Source: Mycobacterium asiaticum (GTDB taxonomy: Bacteria > Actinomycetota > Actinomycetes > Mycobacteriales > Mycobacteriaceae). From it: a DNA stretch of 64,000 bases. The notes beneath the pieces were generated by a model. It was not told the DNA's origin and searched no databases. It saw nothing but the letters and a program-made list of their open reading frames with translations. Below are positions 16,647 to 24,957 of this stretch, piece after piece. Position 1 is the stretch's first letter; the number at the start of each line of letters is the position of its first letter. A program made the position numbers and the translations under genes. Location of the stretch: positions 124,001 through 188,000 of the forward strand of contig NZ_LZLS01000156.1 in NCBI RefSeq assembly GCF_001673365.1, written 5' to 3'.

Positions 16647-17213
16647 TTACACACGTGCACCCAGCGCGCGCAGCACAAATCGTTCGATCGCCGCCGTCGG
16701 TAACTCGCGCGGTCCGAGGCAGGCGTGGATCAACGACATCGTGGCGGCTTCATCTTCGATGACGAACTGTCCGCCGGCCACGCCGTCGGTCAGGATCTGC
16801 CGTAGCACGTCCTCGATCGCGACCACGTGCTCGCGGATTGCGCGCATCGTGTCCTGCGACAGGGCGCCGTAGAGTTGCGGACCCAAACCCATGTGAAACT
16901 GCTCGCTGGCGTTGAGTTGATGTCTGATGTAAATGGCCAGGCGCTCGACCGGATCGTCGACGTCGGCCAGATCGGCCCGCAGCCCATCGATGTAACGGCT
17001 GGTCTCGTGCGACGCGAACGCGACGACCACCGCCTCCTTGTCGGCAAAGTGGTGGTAGATCGCGGTGCGCCCGATGTCGGCCGCCGCTGCCAATTTCGCC
17101 ATGGTGATCGCATCGAAGCTGTGCTCGGCCATCAGCATGGCGAAGGCTTCGAAGACCCGCCGCTGGACCTGCTCGCGATGCTCCTCCACCGACGCGGCGC
17201 TGATTTTGGGCAC
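16647..17213 (-). CDS. TetR-family regulator of heme oxygenase
   Basis: The protein is 188 residues from a GTG. The N-terminal HTH is clear ('ITMAKLAAAADIGRTAIYHHFADKE', about 38-62), followed by an all-helical ligand domain. The gene lies just upstream of heme oxygenase on the same strand, and two matching palindromes stand between the genes. The simplest reading is that this repressor controls the heme oxygenase promoter; the ligand (heme, biliverdin or another) cannot be told from sequence. Confidence 0.88.
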   Translation of the reverse strand: MPKISAASVEEHREQVQRRVFEAFAMLMAEHSFDAITMAKLAAAADIGRTAIYHHFADKEAVVVAFASHETSRYIDGLRADLADVDDPVERLAIYIRHQLNASEQFHMGLGPQLYGALSQDTMRAIREHVVAIEDVLRQILTDGVAGGQFVIEDEAATMSLIHACLGPRELPTAAIERFVLRALGARV

Positions 17214-17432
17214 GTCGCGACTCTAACCCCGTGCACCGGTGCAAGTCGACGAATCATCGGACGCCAGTTACGGATTCACGCGACGGCACGCGACCGCTGG
17301 CCGAACAGCGGCGTTGACGTTTCTATGACGTCCGGTATATGTGCTGCATACGTCGCCCGCCCGCCCGTAAGATGTGCGCAGAGGTGTCACCGACCGCGGA
17401 TGGGGCAGTCCGCAGAAAATGGCTTTTTATCG

Positions 17433-18092
17433 ATGAGCGTGAACGGCTCAACCCGCAAAATTTGGCGACGTTTTCCCCTCGCCTGCGCTGCGCTGGCAAT
17501 GGTCGCGGCCAGCGCGTGCTCGCACGGCGACTCGGCCGCCAAGTCGAGCCCCGCGCCGGGGTCGCGCGCTGACGCATTGATCGTCAGCCTCGAAGACGTC
17601 CGCCGCATCGCGAACTACGAGGAGCTGACCGCGCATTCCCACGCCGATCGGCGGAAGCCGCCGCCGGGTGATTTGAACGCTCCGGCTCCGTGCCGGGCGG
17701 CCGGAATCAGCGACGTCACCTTCGGAGCCGGTTGGACGGAATTTCGCAGTGCGGGCTATCACGGCATCACCGACGACCTGAAACCGGGCGGTCCCGCCAT
17801 GATTCAAACGGTCAGTCAGGCGGTGGCGATCTACCCGGATGAGAGTACGGCGCGTGGTGTCCTGCATCAGCTGGAGTCGTCGTTGCAGGCCTGCGCCGAT
17901 TTACACGACCCCAGTTACGATTTCACGCTCGACCGGCCCGATCCAGCCACAGTCAGAATCAGCGCCGATGCGTGGAGCCACATGTACCGGGAAAAGTCCT
18001 CGGTTCTGATCAGCATCGGTGTGTTGGGGCTGCAACCGGCCGACCAGATCGCCAAGACGATTCTGCAGACGGCGTCGGATCGACTCGGCTAG
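17433..18092 (+). CDS. lpqQ: PknH-sensor-like lipoprotein LpqQ
   Basis: The protein is 219 residues from the ATG at 17433; a much longer upstream frame is antisense to the TetR gene and is rejected. A signal peptide with basic start and hydrophobic core ends in the lipobox 'ASAC', so it should be a lipoprotein. The mature part fits the PknH-like extracellular sensor fold: an early 'LIVSLEDVRRIA', two cysteines ('PAPCRAAG' and 'LQACADL') and a C-terminal amphipathic helix. Position and size match M. tuberculosis LpqQ (Rv0835), upstream of lpqR. Its ligand is unknown. Confidence 0.8.
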   Translation: MSVNGSTRKIWRRFPLACAALAMVAASACSHGDSAAKSSPAPGSRADALIVSLEDVRRIANYEELTAHSHADRRKPPPGDLNAPAPCRAAGISDVTFGAGWTEFRSAGYHGITDDLKPGGPAMIQTVSQAVAIYPDESTARGVLHQLESSLQACADLHDPSYDFTLDRPDPATVRISADAWSHMYREKSSVLISIGVLGLQPADQIAKTILQTASDRLG

Positions 18093-18096
18093 GCAG

Positions 18097-18432
18097 ATGC
18101 GAAGCCTCGCCAAGCCGGGACATCTGGACACCGCTGCTTGGCGCACGGCCACCCGCTGGGCACCCTTAGTGGTGCAGGGTGTGGTGGGGCTTTTGTTTCT
18201 GGTCATGTGGCTGTTGGGGACGTGGCCGTTCGCCACGCACGGTCCGGGTCAGGGCGAGCGAGCGTGGTTGTTGAGTGCGACGGTTGTCACGGTGTTGCTG
18301 TCGTTGGCGGTCAGCGCCGCGTTGGCCAGGTCGGAATCCTGGCGCTAGCGCGGTCTTTCGTTGAGCGTGGCCGGGTCGGCTCTGGTCGTTCTGATCGGTG
18401 GTGCGTTTTTCGCTGCGGTGGTAGCGCGATGA
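18097..18432 (+). pseudogene. Small membrane protein split by an in-frame TAG
   Basis: From the ATG at 18097, 83 codons run to a TAG at 18346-18348, encoding two hydrophobic helices. Beyond the TAG the same frame stays open and encodes a third hydrophobic helix ('SALVVLIGGAFFAAVVA'). It ends at a TGA (18430-18432) that overlaps the next gene's ATG as ATGA. That coupling argues that the ancestral gene was a 3-helix protein of about 111 residues and that the TAG is a recent nonsense change. The short form may still be made. Confidence 0.6.
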
Positions 18433-18722
18433 GTGGCATGACAACGGAGCGGTACGGGCCGGTCAGCTTCGTCGTGGCAATGGTGAACATCCTTGTCTTG
18501 GAAGTCTTTACGATCGTCTACCTGCCCGCGATCCTCTACCTGGTTGTCTTCTCCGTCCCGCTGTGGCTGCTCTACGTGGCAATCTGCGCCGTCATTGCCA
18601 AGGGGCCCGGCGTGATTGCCCAGATCGGTCGAGGAATGTTCTTCGGCAGCTTGTCCCTACCGCTTTGCGTGCTGGTCTCCATCCCAGCCTGGCAAGCCAT
18701 CGGATCCCTGGTCCCAAACTGA
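18429..18722 (+). CDS. Small hypothetical membrane protein
   Basis: This 97-residue protein has three hydrophobic segments: about 12-32, 35-57 and 70-92. It has no recognised domain. The start overlaps the end of the interrupted upstream membrane gene (ATGA), so the pair was probably co-translated. M. tuberculosis has two unrelated minus-strand genes (Rv0836c, Rv0837c) at this place between lpqQ and lpqR, so this pair is a lineage difference. Confidence 0.6.
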   Translation: MSGMTTERYGPVSFVVAMVNILVLEVFTIVYLPAILYLVVFSVPLWLLYVAICAVIAKGPGVIAQIGRGMFFGSLSLPLCVLVSIPAWQAIGSLVPN

Positions 18723-18775
18723 AAAAGGCCGTGGCGCTACCGACTTCGAGTGCGACGGCACCGGACAATGGCAGG

Positions 18776-19558
18776 GTGCGTGATTGGAAGCGGTTTGCAA
18801 CTTCTCGGCTGATGGTGGCGGCGGGTTTGGTTGTGATCTCCGCTGGCTGCCAAGCCGCACATGTGGCTTCCCCCGCTGGTCGAGCCGATTCCGGTGCGGC
18901 GCTGCCGGTCCGGCCAGCCCACACCACCACTGCGTCGGGCCCGGGCGTGCCGCCTCTGAGCGACGAGGCCCATGCCGCCGGCTTCGTCGATGTGCGCACA
19001 GTGGTACCGGACGCCCTCATCGACCTGCGCTACGCGACCACGAACAACTTCACCAAGGTGCAGCTATACCCCGCCGACGCACGGTGCCTGGTGCACCAGT
19101 CGATGGCGCCCGGCCTGGTTGCCGCCGCGAACGCGCTGCGGCCGCAGGGCCAGGTATTGGTCTTCTGGGACTGTTATCGCCCGCATGACGTTCAGGTCAA
19201 GATGTTCCAACTGGTGCCGGATCCCAACTGGGTGGCGCGCCCTACCCAGTACGCCACCAGTCACGAAGCGGGCCGCTCCGTCGACGTGACGTATGCCGGT
19301 GCCGCCGCGCCATGCCCGTGGGAGCGACTCGTCAGCGGCATCTGCACGGCCGAGATGGGTACCGACTTCGACGAGTTCTCCTCGCGTGCAAACGCTTACG
19401 CGACACAGGATGTCAGCCCCGCCGCCCAGGCCAACCGCAAGCGGCTGCGCGATGCGATGAGCTACGGGGGCTTGACCGTCTATTCCGGCGAGTGGTGGCA
19501 TTTCGACGGTCCCGGGGCCGGTGTCGGCCGTCCCATCCTGAATGTGAAGGTTGACTGA
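18776..19558 (+). CDS. lpqR: D-Ala-D-Ala dipeptidase-like lipoprotein LpqR (peptidase M15D)
   Basis: The protein is about 260 residues from a GTG at 18776; the exact start is uncertain. A short signal with lipobox 'ISAGC' marks a lipoprotein. The catalytic domain has the VanX/M15 zinc motifs 'SHEAGRSVDV' (SxHxxGxxxD) and 'EWWHF' (ExxWH), plus 'VVPDALIDLRYATTNNF' at the start of the domain. It should hydrolyse D-Ala-D-Ala or related cell-wall peptides outside the membrane. It matches M. tuberculosis LpqR (Rv0838) by family and position, just before a methyltransferase gene. Confidence 0.85.
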   Translation: MRDWKRFATSRLMVAAGLVVISAGCQAAHVASPAGRADSGAALPVRPAHTTTASGPGVPPLSDEAHAAGFVDVRTVVPDALIDLRYATTNNFTKVQLYPADARCLVHQSMAPGLVAAANALRPQGQVLVFWDCYRPHDVQVKMFQLVPDPNWVARPTQYATSHEAGRSVDVTYAGAAAPCPWERLVSGICTAEMGTDFDEFSSRANAYATQDVSPAAQANRKRLRDAMSYGGLTVYSGEWWHFDGPGAGVGRPILNVKVD

Positions 19559-19594
19559 TCTCAATATATGAGATGATGGTCTCGTATTGTGAGT
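19559..19594. promoter_or_regulatory. Paired palindromes upstream of the methyltransferase gene
   Basis: TCTCAATATATGAGA (19559-19573) is a perfect 15-bp palindrome with 5-bp arms. A related but imperfect copy, TCTCG-N5-TGAGT, follows at 19580-19594, centred 21 bp on. Two boxes two helical turns apart, 20-55 bp before the start codon, look like a repressor operator. The regulator is not identified. Confidence 0.5.
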
Positions 19595-19614
19595 GGTCAA
19601 GCTATGCTGATCCG

Positions 19615-20427
19615 GTGAGCCAGCAACATCGAGCCGTCTACACCCACGGACATCACGAGTCGGTGCTGCGCGGCCACCGCCGGCGCACCGCACAGGATTC
19701 GGCCGGCTATCTGTTGCCGCACCTGCAAAGTGGGTTCAGGCTGCTCGATATCGGTTGTGGCCCAGGGACAATTACCGTCGACCTGGCTGAGCGGATCGCG
19801 CCGGGGTCGGTGACCGCCGTCGAACCCACCGAAGATGCTTTGGACCTTGCGCGCGAAGAAGCCACCCGGCGCAATGCGACCAACGTCTCGTTCGTCGCTT
19901 CCGACGTGCACGCACTCGAATTTCAAGACGGCAGTTTCGATGTCGTGCATGCCCATCAGGTGCTGCAACATGTCGCCGACCCGGTACAGGCGCTGCGCGA
20001 AATGCGACGGGTATGTGTGCCGGGTGGTCTCGTCGCGGTGCGCGACGCCGACTACGGCGGGTTCATCTGGTACCCGCGGCTCGCTCCACTGGACCGGTGG
20101 CTAGAGCTCTACCAGCGCGCGGCCCGCGCCAACGGCGGCGAACCGGACGCTGGGCGACGGTTGCTGTCGTGGGCCCGGCAGGCCGGGGTCACCGAGATCA
20201 CGCCGACGGGCAGCCTGTGGTGCTACGCGACTCAAGAAGACCGAACGTGGTGGGGTGACATGTGGGCCGACCGGATCCTGCAGTCGAAACTGGCAGGGCA
20301 GTTGCTGGACGCCGGTTTGGCGACCGGCGCCGAACTTGAAGAGATCTCGGCGGCGTGGCGAGAGTGGGCGACCGACCCGGGCGGGTGGTTTGCCATCCCG
20401 AACGGTGAAATCCTTTGCCGCGCTTGA
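19615..20427 (+). CDS. SAM-dependent methyltransferase (Rv0839-like)
   Basis: The protein is 270 residues from a GTG at 19615. The class I motifs are clear: 'LLDIGCGPGT' (motif I), 'AVEPTEDAL' (acidic end of strand 2), 'SDVHALEFQDGSFDVVHAH' and 'PGGLVAVRDADYGG'. It resembles UbiE/COQ5-type small-molecule methyltransferases; the substrate is unknown. Size and position after lpqR match M. tuberculosis Rv0839. A pair of palindromes lies in its promoter. Confidence 0.85.
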   Translation: MSQQHRAVYTHGHHESVLRGHRRRTAQDSAGYLLPHLQSGFRLLDIGCGPGTITVDLAERIAPGSVTAVEPTEDALDLAREEATRRNATNVSFVASDVHALEFQDGSFDVVHAHQVLQHVADPVQALREMRRVCVPGGLVAVRDADYGGFIWYPRLAPLDRWLELYQRAARANGGEPDAGRRLLSWARQAGVTEITPTGSLWCYATQEDRTWWGDMWADRILQSKLAGQLLDAGLATGAELEEISAAWREWATDPGGWFAIPNGEILCRA

Positions 20428-20440
20428 AAGTTGCCGGGCG

Positions 20441-21163
20441 TCAGCGGGAGTTGAGGGCGTTGCGGGTGAAGTCGGCGGCTTGGTTGGCCATCCCGTTGTC
20501 CCGGTAGGTGCTGTGCGCGGCGCGGTCGCGCCCGCCCGGGAAGCACACGGGATCTCCATCAGCGCACAGTTGCAGGGTCTTGGCGGCATACAGCGGGCCG
20601 ATGTTGATCGGGGGCGCGCTGCGGTCGACCAGATGCAAGAACCATTCCGACGGGGCGGCGAACAGCACTACCGCGGCGACCTTGGGGGCAACAGTCGCGG
20701 GCATCGGCCCGCTTACCCCCGGGGGCAGAGCAACGCCGTCTGGAACGGAATCGGAGGTGGTGTAGGCGGCCACGGCCGCGCCTTGGGAGTAGCCGCCGAG
20801 CACGATTTTGGTGTTCGGGCAGTTCGCGGCGCTGCCCTCGATCTTCGTGCTGGCATCGGCGACGCCGTCCACCGCCGTCGCAAAGTCCAGTGATGCCGGG
20901 TAGTTGACGGGATCCACGGCGATCGTCTTACCGGGTAGGCGGGCGTTCAGCGCATCGATGAATGCCTGCCCGGTCGCGCCGACACCGGGCGCCTCAAAGG
21001 TCCCGCGGGCGAAGACAACATTGACATCAGGACAGCCCGGATCGGCGCCGGCACGCGCTAGCGCGCCGGGCGATCCCGCCAACGCGGCGATGGATGCGAC
21101 GACCGCGACCAGCCAGGTCGTCGTGCGCAGGCTCGATAGGCAACAGGATCCGATGGTGCGCAA
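20441..21163 (-). CDS. Secreted cutinase-family esterase
   Basis: The protein is about 240 residues from a TTG at 21163; residues further upstream look non-coding. A Sec signal peptide ('LVAVVASIAALAGSPGALARA') precedes the mature enzyme. Catalytic features of the cutinase/Culp family are present: 'VFARGTFE', nucleophile Ser in 'GGYSQGAAV', Asp in 'CADGDPVC', His in 'AHSTY', and the paired cysteines. It hydrolyses ester bonds of lipids or polyesters outside the cell. It faces the methyltransferase gene end to end. M. tuberculosis has no cutinase at this spot in my recollection. Confidence 0.88.
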   Translation of the reverse strand: MRTIGSCCLSSLRTTTWLVAVVASIAALAGSPGALARAGADPGCPDVNVVFARGTFEAPGVGATGQAFIDALNARLPGKTIAVDPVNYPASLDFATAVDGVADASTKIEGSAANCPNTKIVLGGYSQGAAVAAYTTSDSVPDGVALPPGVSGPMPATVAPKVAAVVLFAAPSEWFLHLVDRSAPPINIGPLYAAKTLQLCADGDPVCFPGGRDRAAHSTYRDNGMANQAADFTRNALNSR

Positions 21164-21457
21164 GGTCGGCTCTTTTCGTCGACGAGGGGGACTTCGCCGA
21201 TACGAACCTGCGGCAGGGACCGTTTGTTCCCCGCCAGCTTCTCGCCGGCTGCTGCAGTGAGGGTAATTCAACTGTGGCGCAGGCGCAGGGCGGGAGAACG
21301 GGGTCGCGCGAGTGCGTTCTTGCGGTATTTGTGCAGGTAACGGAGCCGGTACGCGGCGGATGAGCCGGTTATCGCGCCACCAAGGCTGTGCTCATCGTCA
21401 CATGGCTGCAGCTGCGGCACCGGAGTAAATCCGCTGCTGCGCAACACAGCTCGCGGA

Positions 21458-21871
21458 TCAGTCGCCACGCGCCTCGGTTTGTTGCAGCACGTGCTGCACG
21501 TCCGCGTCTTGGGCGAGCTGCGCGAGGTCTAGCCGGGACGCCAACTCTTGCACGTCCAGGCGGGCAATGATCGCATTCAAGTCGATCCTGGCCACCAGGG
21601 CATCGATGTCGAGTTGCGCCACAATGGCGTTGATATCAAGGCGGGCCAGGAAGGCGTCAAGATCGATGCGCGCGACGATCGCAGCGATGTCCAGCCTGGC
21701 CATGATGGCGTCGATGTTGATTCGCCGCACCAATCTGTCGAGGCTCTTGGCGTCGCGCACCACGGCATCGACGAGCCCGTGCAGAGCCCGCTCGGCCTCC
21801 TTTCGCTGCCGGCGAAGCAACCCGCCGACCACGGGCAAGGTTCGGTGGGTCTGATCAGACTCGTCGGCCAT
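21458..21871 (-). CDS. Nonapeptide-repeat protein of unknown function
   Basis: The protein is 137 residues from the ATG at 21871. After a charged N-terminus, residues about 50-121 consist of eight tandem 9-residue units of the form R-(L/I)-D-(I/L)-x-A-(I/L)-x-A, for example 'RLDIAAIVA', 'RIDLDAFLA', 'RLDINAIVA'. The regular hydrophobic/acidic pattern suggests a stacked helical or beta-solenoid repeat or an extended amphipathic membrane-binding helix. The 294-bp gap on its downstream side, up to the cutinase gene, shows nothing I can name. The family is not recognised. Confidence 0.65.
   Translation of the reverse strand: MADESDQTHRTLPVVGGLLRRQRKEAERALHGLVDAVVRDAKSLDRLVRRINIDAIMARLDIAAIVARIDLDAFLARLDINAIVAQLDIDALVARIDLNAIIARLDVQELASRLDLAQLAQDADVQHVLQQTEARGD
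21509..21724 (-). repeat. 27-bp tandem repeats encoding nonapeptide units
   Basis: Eight in-frame 27-bp units lie inside the gene at 21458-21871. The units have diverged at the DNA level but keep the protein pattern, so selection acts on the repeat and it is not a young VNTR. Confidence 0.65.
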
Positions 21872-22003
21872 AGCGGCATTCTGCGCCAAATGCCGCCGTA
21901 AACGAAGTCCTGCCTGGCCGCAGTTACCGGCGTAACCAAGCATCTGGCCAGGTCAACTTAGTGGTATTGGCATTCTCTTTTTTTGCAAGTACGTTATTCA
22001 CCG

Positions 22004-23581
22004 ATGGATAACGCAGCCCAGACCCCATCGGGCATCCCGCTGGCGCCGGTATACGGCCCAACGGATCGGCCCACCGAGCCTCCGCCGCCGGGGGAGTTCC
22101 CCTTCACCCGGGGTAACTTCGCGTCCGGATACCGCGGCAAGCTGTGGACCTTCCGCCAGTACTCCGGCTTCGGCACCGCCGAGGAGTCCAATCGTCGCTA
22201 CCGCTACCTGCTCGAGCAGGGCGGCACCGGGCTGTCGGTGGCCCTGGACCTACCCACCCAGTGCGGATACGACTCCGACGATCCCGACTTCGGTGAAGAG
22301 GTCGGTCGGGTCGGCGTCGCGGTCGACACGCTGGCCGACTTCGAGATCCTGTTCGACGGCATCCCGCTGGACAAACTCAGCACCAGCATGACCATCAACG
22401 GCACGGCGGCCATCCTGCTGGCGTTCTACGTTGCCGCGGCGGAACGCAAAGGAATTCCGCGGGCCAAACTCACCGGGACCATTCAGAACGACATCCTCAA
22501 GGAGTACGCCTCGCGCGGCACCTGGATCTGGCCGCCGGAGCCGTCGCTGCGACTGATCGCCGACACCATCGAGTTCTGCGCGGCCGAGGTGCCGCGATTC
22601 AACGCAATCTCGGTGGCAGGAGCGCACTTTCGGGATGCCGGAGCCACCGCGGTCCAGGAGATGGCGTTCACCCTGGCCGACGGCGTCACCTATTGCGACA
22701 CCGTCGTGGAACGTGGCCGGATGACGATCGACGAGTTCGCGCCGCAGATCTCGTTCTTCTTCTACACGCACGGCGACTTCTTCGAGGAGGTCGCCAAATA
22801 CCGTGCGGGACGGCGCCGTTGGGCCACGATCGTGCGGGAACGCTACGGGTCCAGCAAAGACAAGGCGTCGATGTTCCGGTTCGGTTGCGTGTGTGGCGGC
22901 GCATCGCTGTATGGGCCGCAGGCGCAGAACAACGTGGTGCGAGTCGCTTACGAAGCGATGGCGGCGGTACTCGGTGGGGTTCAGTCGATGTTCACCGCGG
23001 CCTGGGACGAGCCGTTCGCGCTGCCCAGCGAGGAGTCCACCACGCTGGCGTTGCGCACCCAGCAGATCCTGGCCTATGAAACCGGTGTCACCCAGGTCGC
23101 GGACCCGCTGGGCGGGTCCTACTTCGTCGAGGCGCTCACCGATGCCACCGAAGAACGCATCATCGAAATCATGGCCGACCTCGAGCAGCACGGCGGCATG
23201 GTCAGCGCGATCGAGGATGGCTACCTGCAGGGTCTGATCGCCGACGAGGCATATCGAATCCATCAGGACATCGAAGGGGGTACGCGTCCGGTGGTCGGGG
23301 TCAACAGGTTTGTCTCCCAAGAGCCCGAACCAGACGTCGTCACCTACGAACTCGACGCCGAGGGCCGTGATCTGCAGCTCAAACGGCTGGCAAAGGTAAA
23401 GGCCGAAAGGGACAGCGGCGCAGTAGAATCCGCTTTGGCCGCATTGTCGCGCAGCGCCGAGGGGACCGACAACTTGATGCACAAGCTGATCGACTGCGCC
23501 AACGCGTACTGCACGGTCGGCGAAATGGTCTCGGCGCTCAAGGCCGTCTGGGGCGAATTTCAGCAGCCGGTGGTGTTCTAG
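22004..23581 (+). CDS. B12-dependent acyl-CoA mutase, large (catalytic) subunit
   Basis: This 525-residue protein is the TIM-barrel half of the methylmalonyl-CoA mutase family without the B12 domain, which is encoded by the next gene (split layout as in IcmA/HcmA). Aligned by eye with P. shermanii MCM there is a constant 36-residue offset: Y53 in 'RQYSGFG' matches Tyr89, R171 in 'ASRGTWIWPP' matches Arg207, and H208 matches His244. The neighbour of that His, Tyr243 in MCM, is Ala207 here. Tyr89/Arg207 bind the free carboxylate in MCM and differ in isobutyryl- and 2-hydroxyisobutyryl-CoA mutases. A dicarboxylic acyl-CoA substrate is therefore more likely, but it is unproven. Confidence 0.88.
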   Translation: MDNAAQTPSGIPLAPVYGPTDRPTEPPPPGEFPFTRGNFASGYRGKLWTFRQYSGFGTAEESNRRYRYLLEQGGTGLSVALDLPTQCGYDSDDPDFGEEVGRVGVAVDTLADFEILFDGIPLDKLSTSMTINGTAAILLAFYVAAAERKGIPRAKLTGTIQNDILKEYASRGTWIWPPEPSLRLIADTIEFCAAEVPRFNAISVAGAHFRDAGATAVQEMAFTLADGVTYCDTVVERGRMTIDEFAPQISFFFYTHGDFFEEVAKYRAGRRRWATIVRERYGSSKDKASMFRFGCVCGGASLYGPQAQNNVVRVAYEAMAAVLGGVQSMFTAAWDEPFALPSEESTTLALRTQQILAYETGVTQVADPLGGSYFVEALTDATEERIIEIMADLEQHGGMVSAIEDGYLQGLIADEAYRIHQDIEGGTRPVVGVNRFVSQEPEPDVVTYELDAEGRDLQLKRLAKVKAERDSGAVESALAALSRSAEGTDNLMHKLIDCANAYCTVGEMVSALKAVWGEFQQPVVF

Positions 23582-24016
23582 ATGGCCGCCCGAATTCTGG
23601 TGGCCAAGCCGGGTCTGGACGGGCATGATCGCGGCGCCAAGATCGTCGCGCGCACGCTGCGCGACGCCGGCTTCGAAGTCATCTACACCGGTATCCGGCA
23701 GCGCATCGAAGACATCGCTTCCATCGCGGTCCAGGAAGACGTCGCCGTGGTGGGCTTGAGCATCCTGTCCGGAGCGCACCTGACCTTGACCGCCCGCACC
23801 ATCGAGGCGCTGCGCCGCGCCGACGCCGCCGATATTGCCGTCGTCGTCGGCGGGACCATCCCGCATGCCGACGTACCCAAGTTGCTCGCCGCCGGTGCCG
23901 CGGCGGTATTCCCTACCGGGACGGCGCTTGATGTCCTGGTGCGCGAAATCCGTTCGCTCACGGGCACACCCGAGCCCACCCAAGCAGTAGTGGAGGAACC
24001 GTGCGCGTCGGAGTGA
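23582..24016 (+). CDS. B12-binding small subunit of acyl-CoA mutase
   Basis: This 144-residue protein starts directly after the large-subunit stop. It is a lone cobalamin-binding domain: 'DGHDRG' at 13-18 with the cobalt-ligating H15, 'GLSILSGAH' and 'VVGGTIPHAD' forming the nucleotide-tail groove. It joins the large subunit to form the working mutase. The next gene starts within its last codons. Confidence 0.92.
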   Translation: MAARILVAKPGLDGHDRGAKIVARTLRDAGFEVIYTGIRQRIEDIASIAVQEDVAVVGLSILSGAHLTLTARTIEALRRADAADIAVVVGGTIPHADVPKLLAAGAAAVFPTGTALDVLVREIRSLTGTPEPTQAVVEEPCASE

Positions 24017-24957
24017 TGATCGGCGCCGAGCGCGGCGATATGACCCGCAAGGTAAGCAAGCTCGCTGCTGATATCGAATGGGCCGAATCCGCGGGACTGG
24101 ATACCGCGTGGATGCCGCAGGTGCCCGACGACTTCGACTGCCTGACCATGGTTTCGTTGATGGCGGCGCACAGCTCACGTATCGAGCTGGGCACCGCAGT
24201 GGTGCCGCTGCAGGCTCAGCACCCGATTGCTCTTGCTCGTCAAGCGCTTTCGACTCATGCGGTAGCCGGTGGCAGGCTGGCGCTGGGCATCGGACCGTCG
24301 CACCACTGGATCATCCGTGACATGCTCGGCCTGCCGTATGAGAAGCCCGCCGCATACACCCGCGACTACCTGGAGGTGCTCAACGCGGCCATCGCCGGGC
24401 CGGGACCGGTTGACGTGCAGAACGATTCGTTCACGGTGCACAATCCGACGGTGCTCGGGGCCGAAACGCCGATGCCAGTGCTGGTCGCCGCGCTAGGGCC
24501 GGTGATGCTGCAACTCGCGGGAGAGCTGGCCGACGGCACCGTGTTATGGATGGCCGACGAACGCGCGATCGGTGATCACATCGCACCGAAGATCACCAAA
24601 GCCGCCGCGGACGCCGGCCGTCCCGCCCCGCGCATCGTCGCGGGTATACCGGTATGCCTTTGTGCGCCTGATGAAGTCGAGCAGGCCAAAGAGCGGGCCA
24701 ATCGTATCCTGGGTGAGGCTGAGGTGTCGCCCAACTACCAGCGCCTGCTGGAACGCGGTGACGCCCGAGATGTCGGCGATCTGTGCGCCGCCGGTAGTCC
24801 GGAGCAGATTTTGGCCCGGATGCGACGCTTCGCCGACGCCGGTGTGACGGATCTTTCGGTGCGGCTGTTGCCCATTGGCGACAATCGCGATGAGCTGATC
24901 GCCTCCAAGCGCCGGACGCGGGAGATGATCGCCGGGCTGGCCGCGGAGTTGCGGTGA
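24001..24957 (+). CDS. LLM-class F420/flavin-dependent oxidoreductase
   Basis: This 318-residue protein from a GTG overlaps the mutase small subunit by 16 bases. It is a luciferase-like TIM barrel: 'GVMIGAERGDM' at strand 1, 'IELGTAVVPLQAQHP' and 'GRLALGIGPSHHW' in the cofactor region. Mycobacterial members of this subgroup mostly use F420. Its place inside the mutase operon suggests a redox step on the same carbon skeleton; the substrate is unknown. Confidence 0.85.
   Translation: MRVGVMIGAERGDMTRKVSKLAADIEWAESAGLDTAWMPQVPDDFDCLTMVSLMAAHSSRIELGTAVVPLQAQHPIALARQALSTHAVAGGRLALGIGPSHHWIIRDMLGLPYEKPAAYTRDYLEVLNAAIAGPGPVDVQNDSFTVHNPTVLGAETPMPVLVAALGPVMLQLAGELADGTVLWMADERAIGDHIAPKITKAAADAGRPAPRIVAGIPVCLCAPDEVEQAKERANRILGEAEVSPNYQRLLERGDARDVGDLCAAGSPEQILARMRRFADAGVTDLSVRLLPIGDNRDELIASKRRTREMIAGLAAELR

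Noticed and set aside
16827..17432. Upstream extension of lpqQ
   Set aside because: The extension is antisense to the TetR gene, and the signal peptide starts at the ATG 17433.
21872..22003. Cobalamin riboswitch before the mutase
   Set aside because: The 132-bp leader is too short and shows no B12-box sequence that I can recognise.
22250..24178. Long antisense frame (642 codons, minus) across the B12 mutase genes
   Set aside because: It mirrors the codon structure of two clearly recognisable genes, has no family resemblance and is Arg/Asp/Gly-rich, as expected of a GC-rich shadow.
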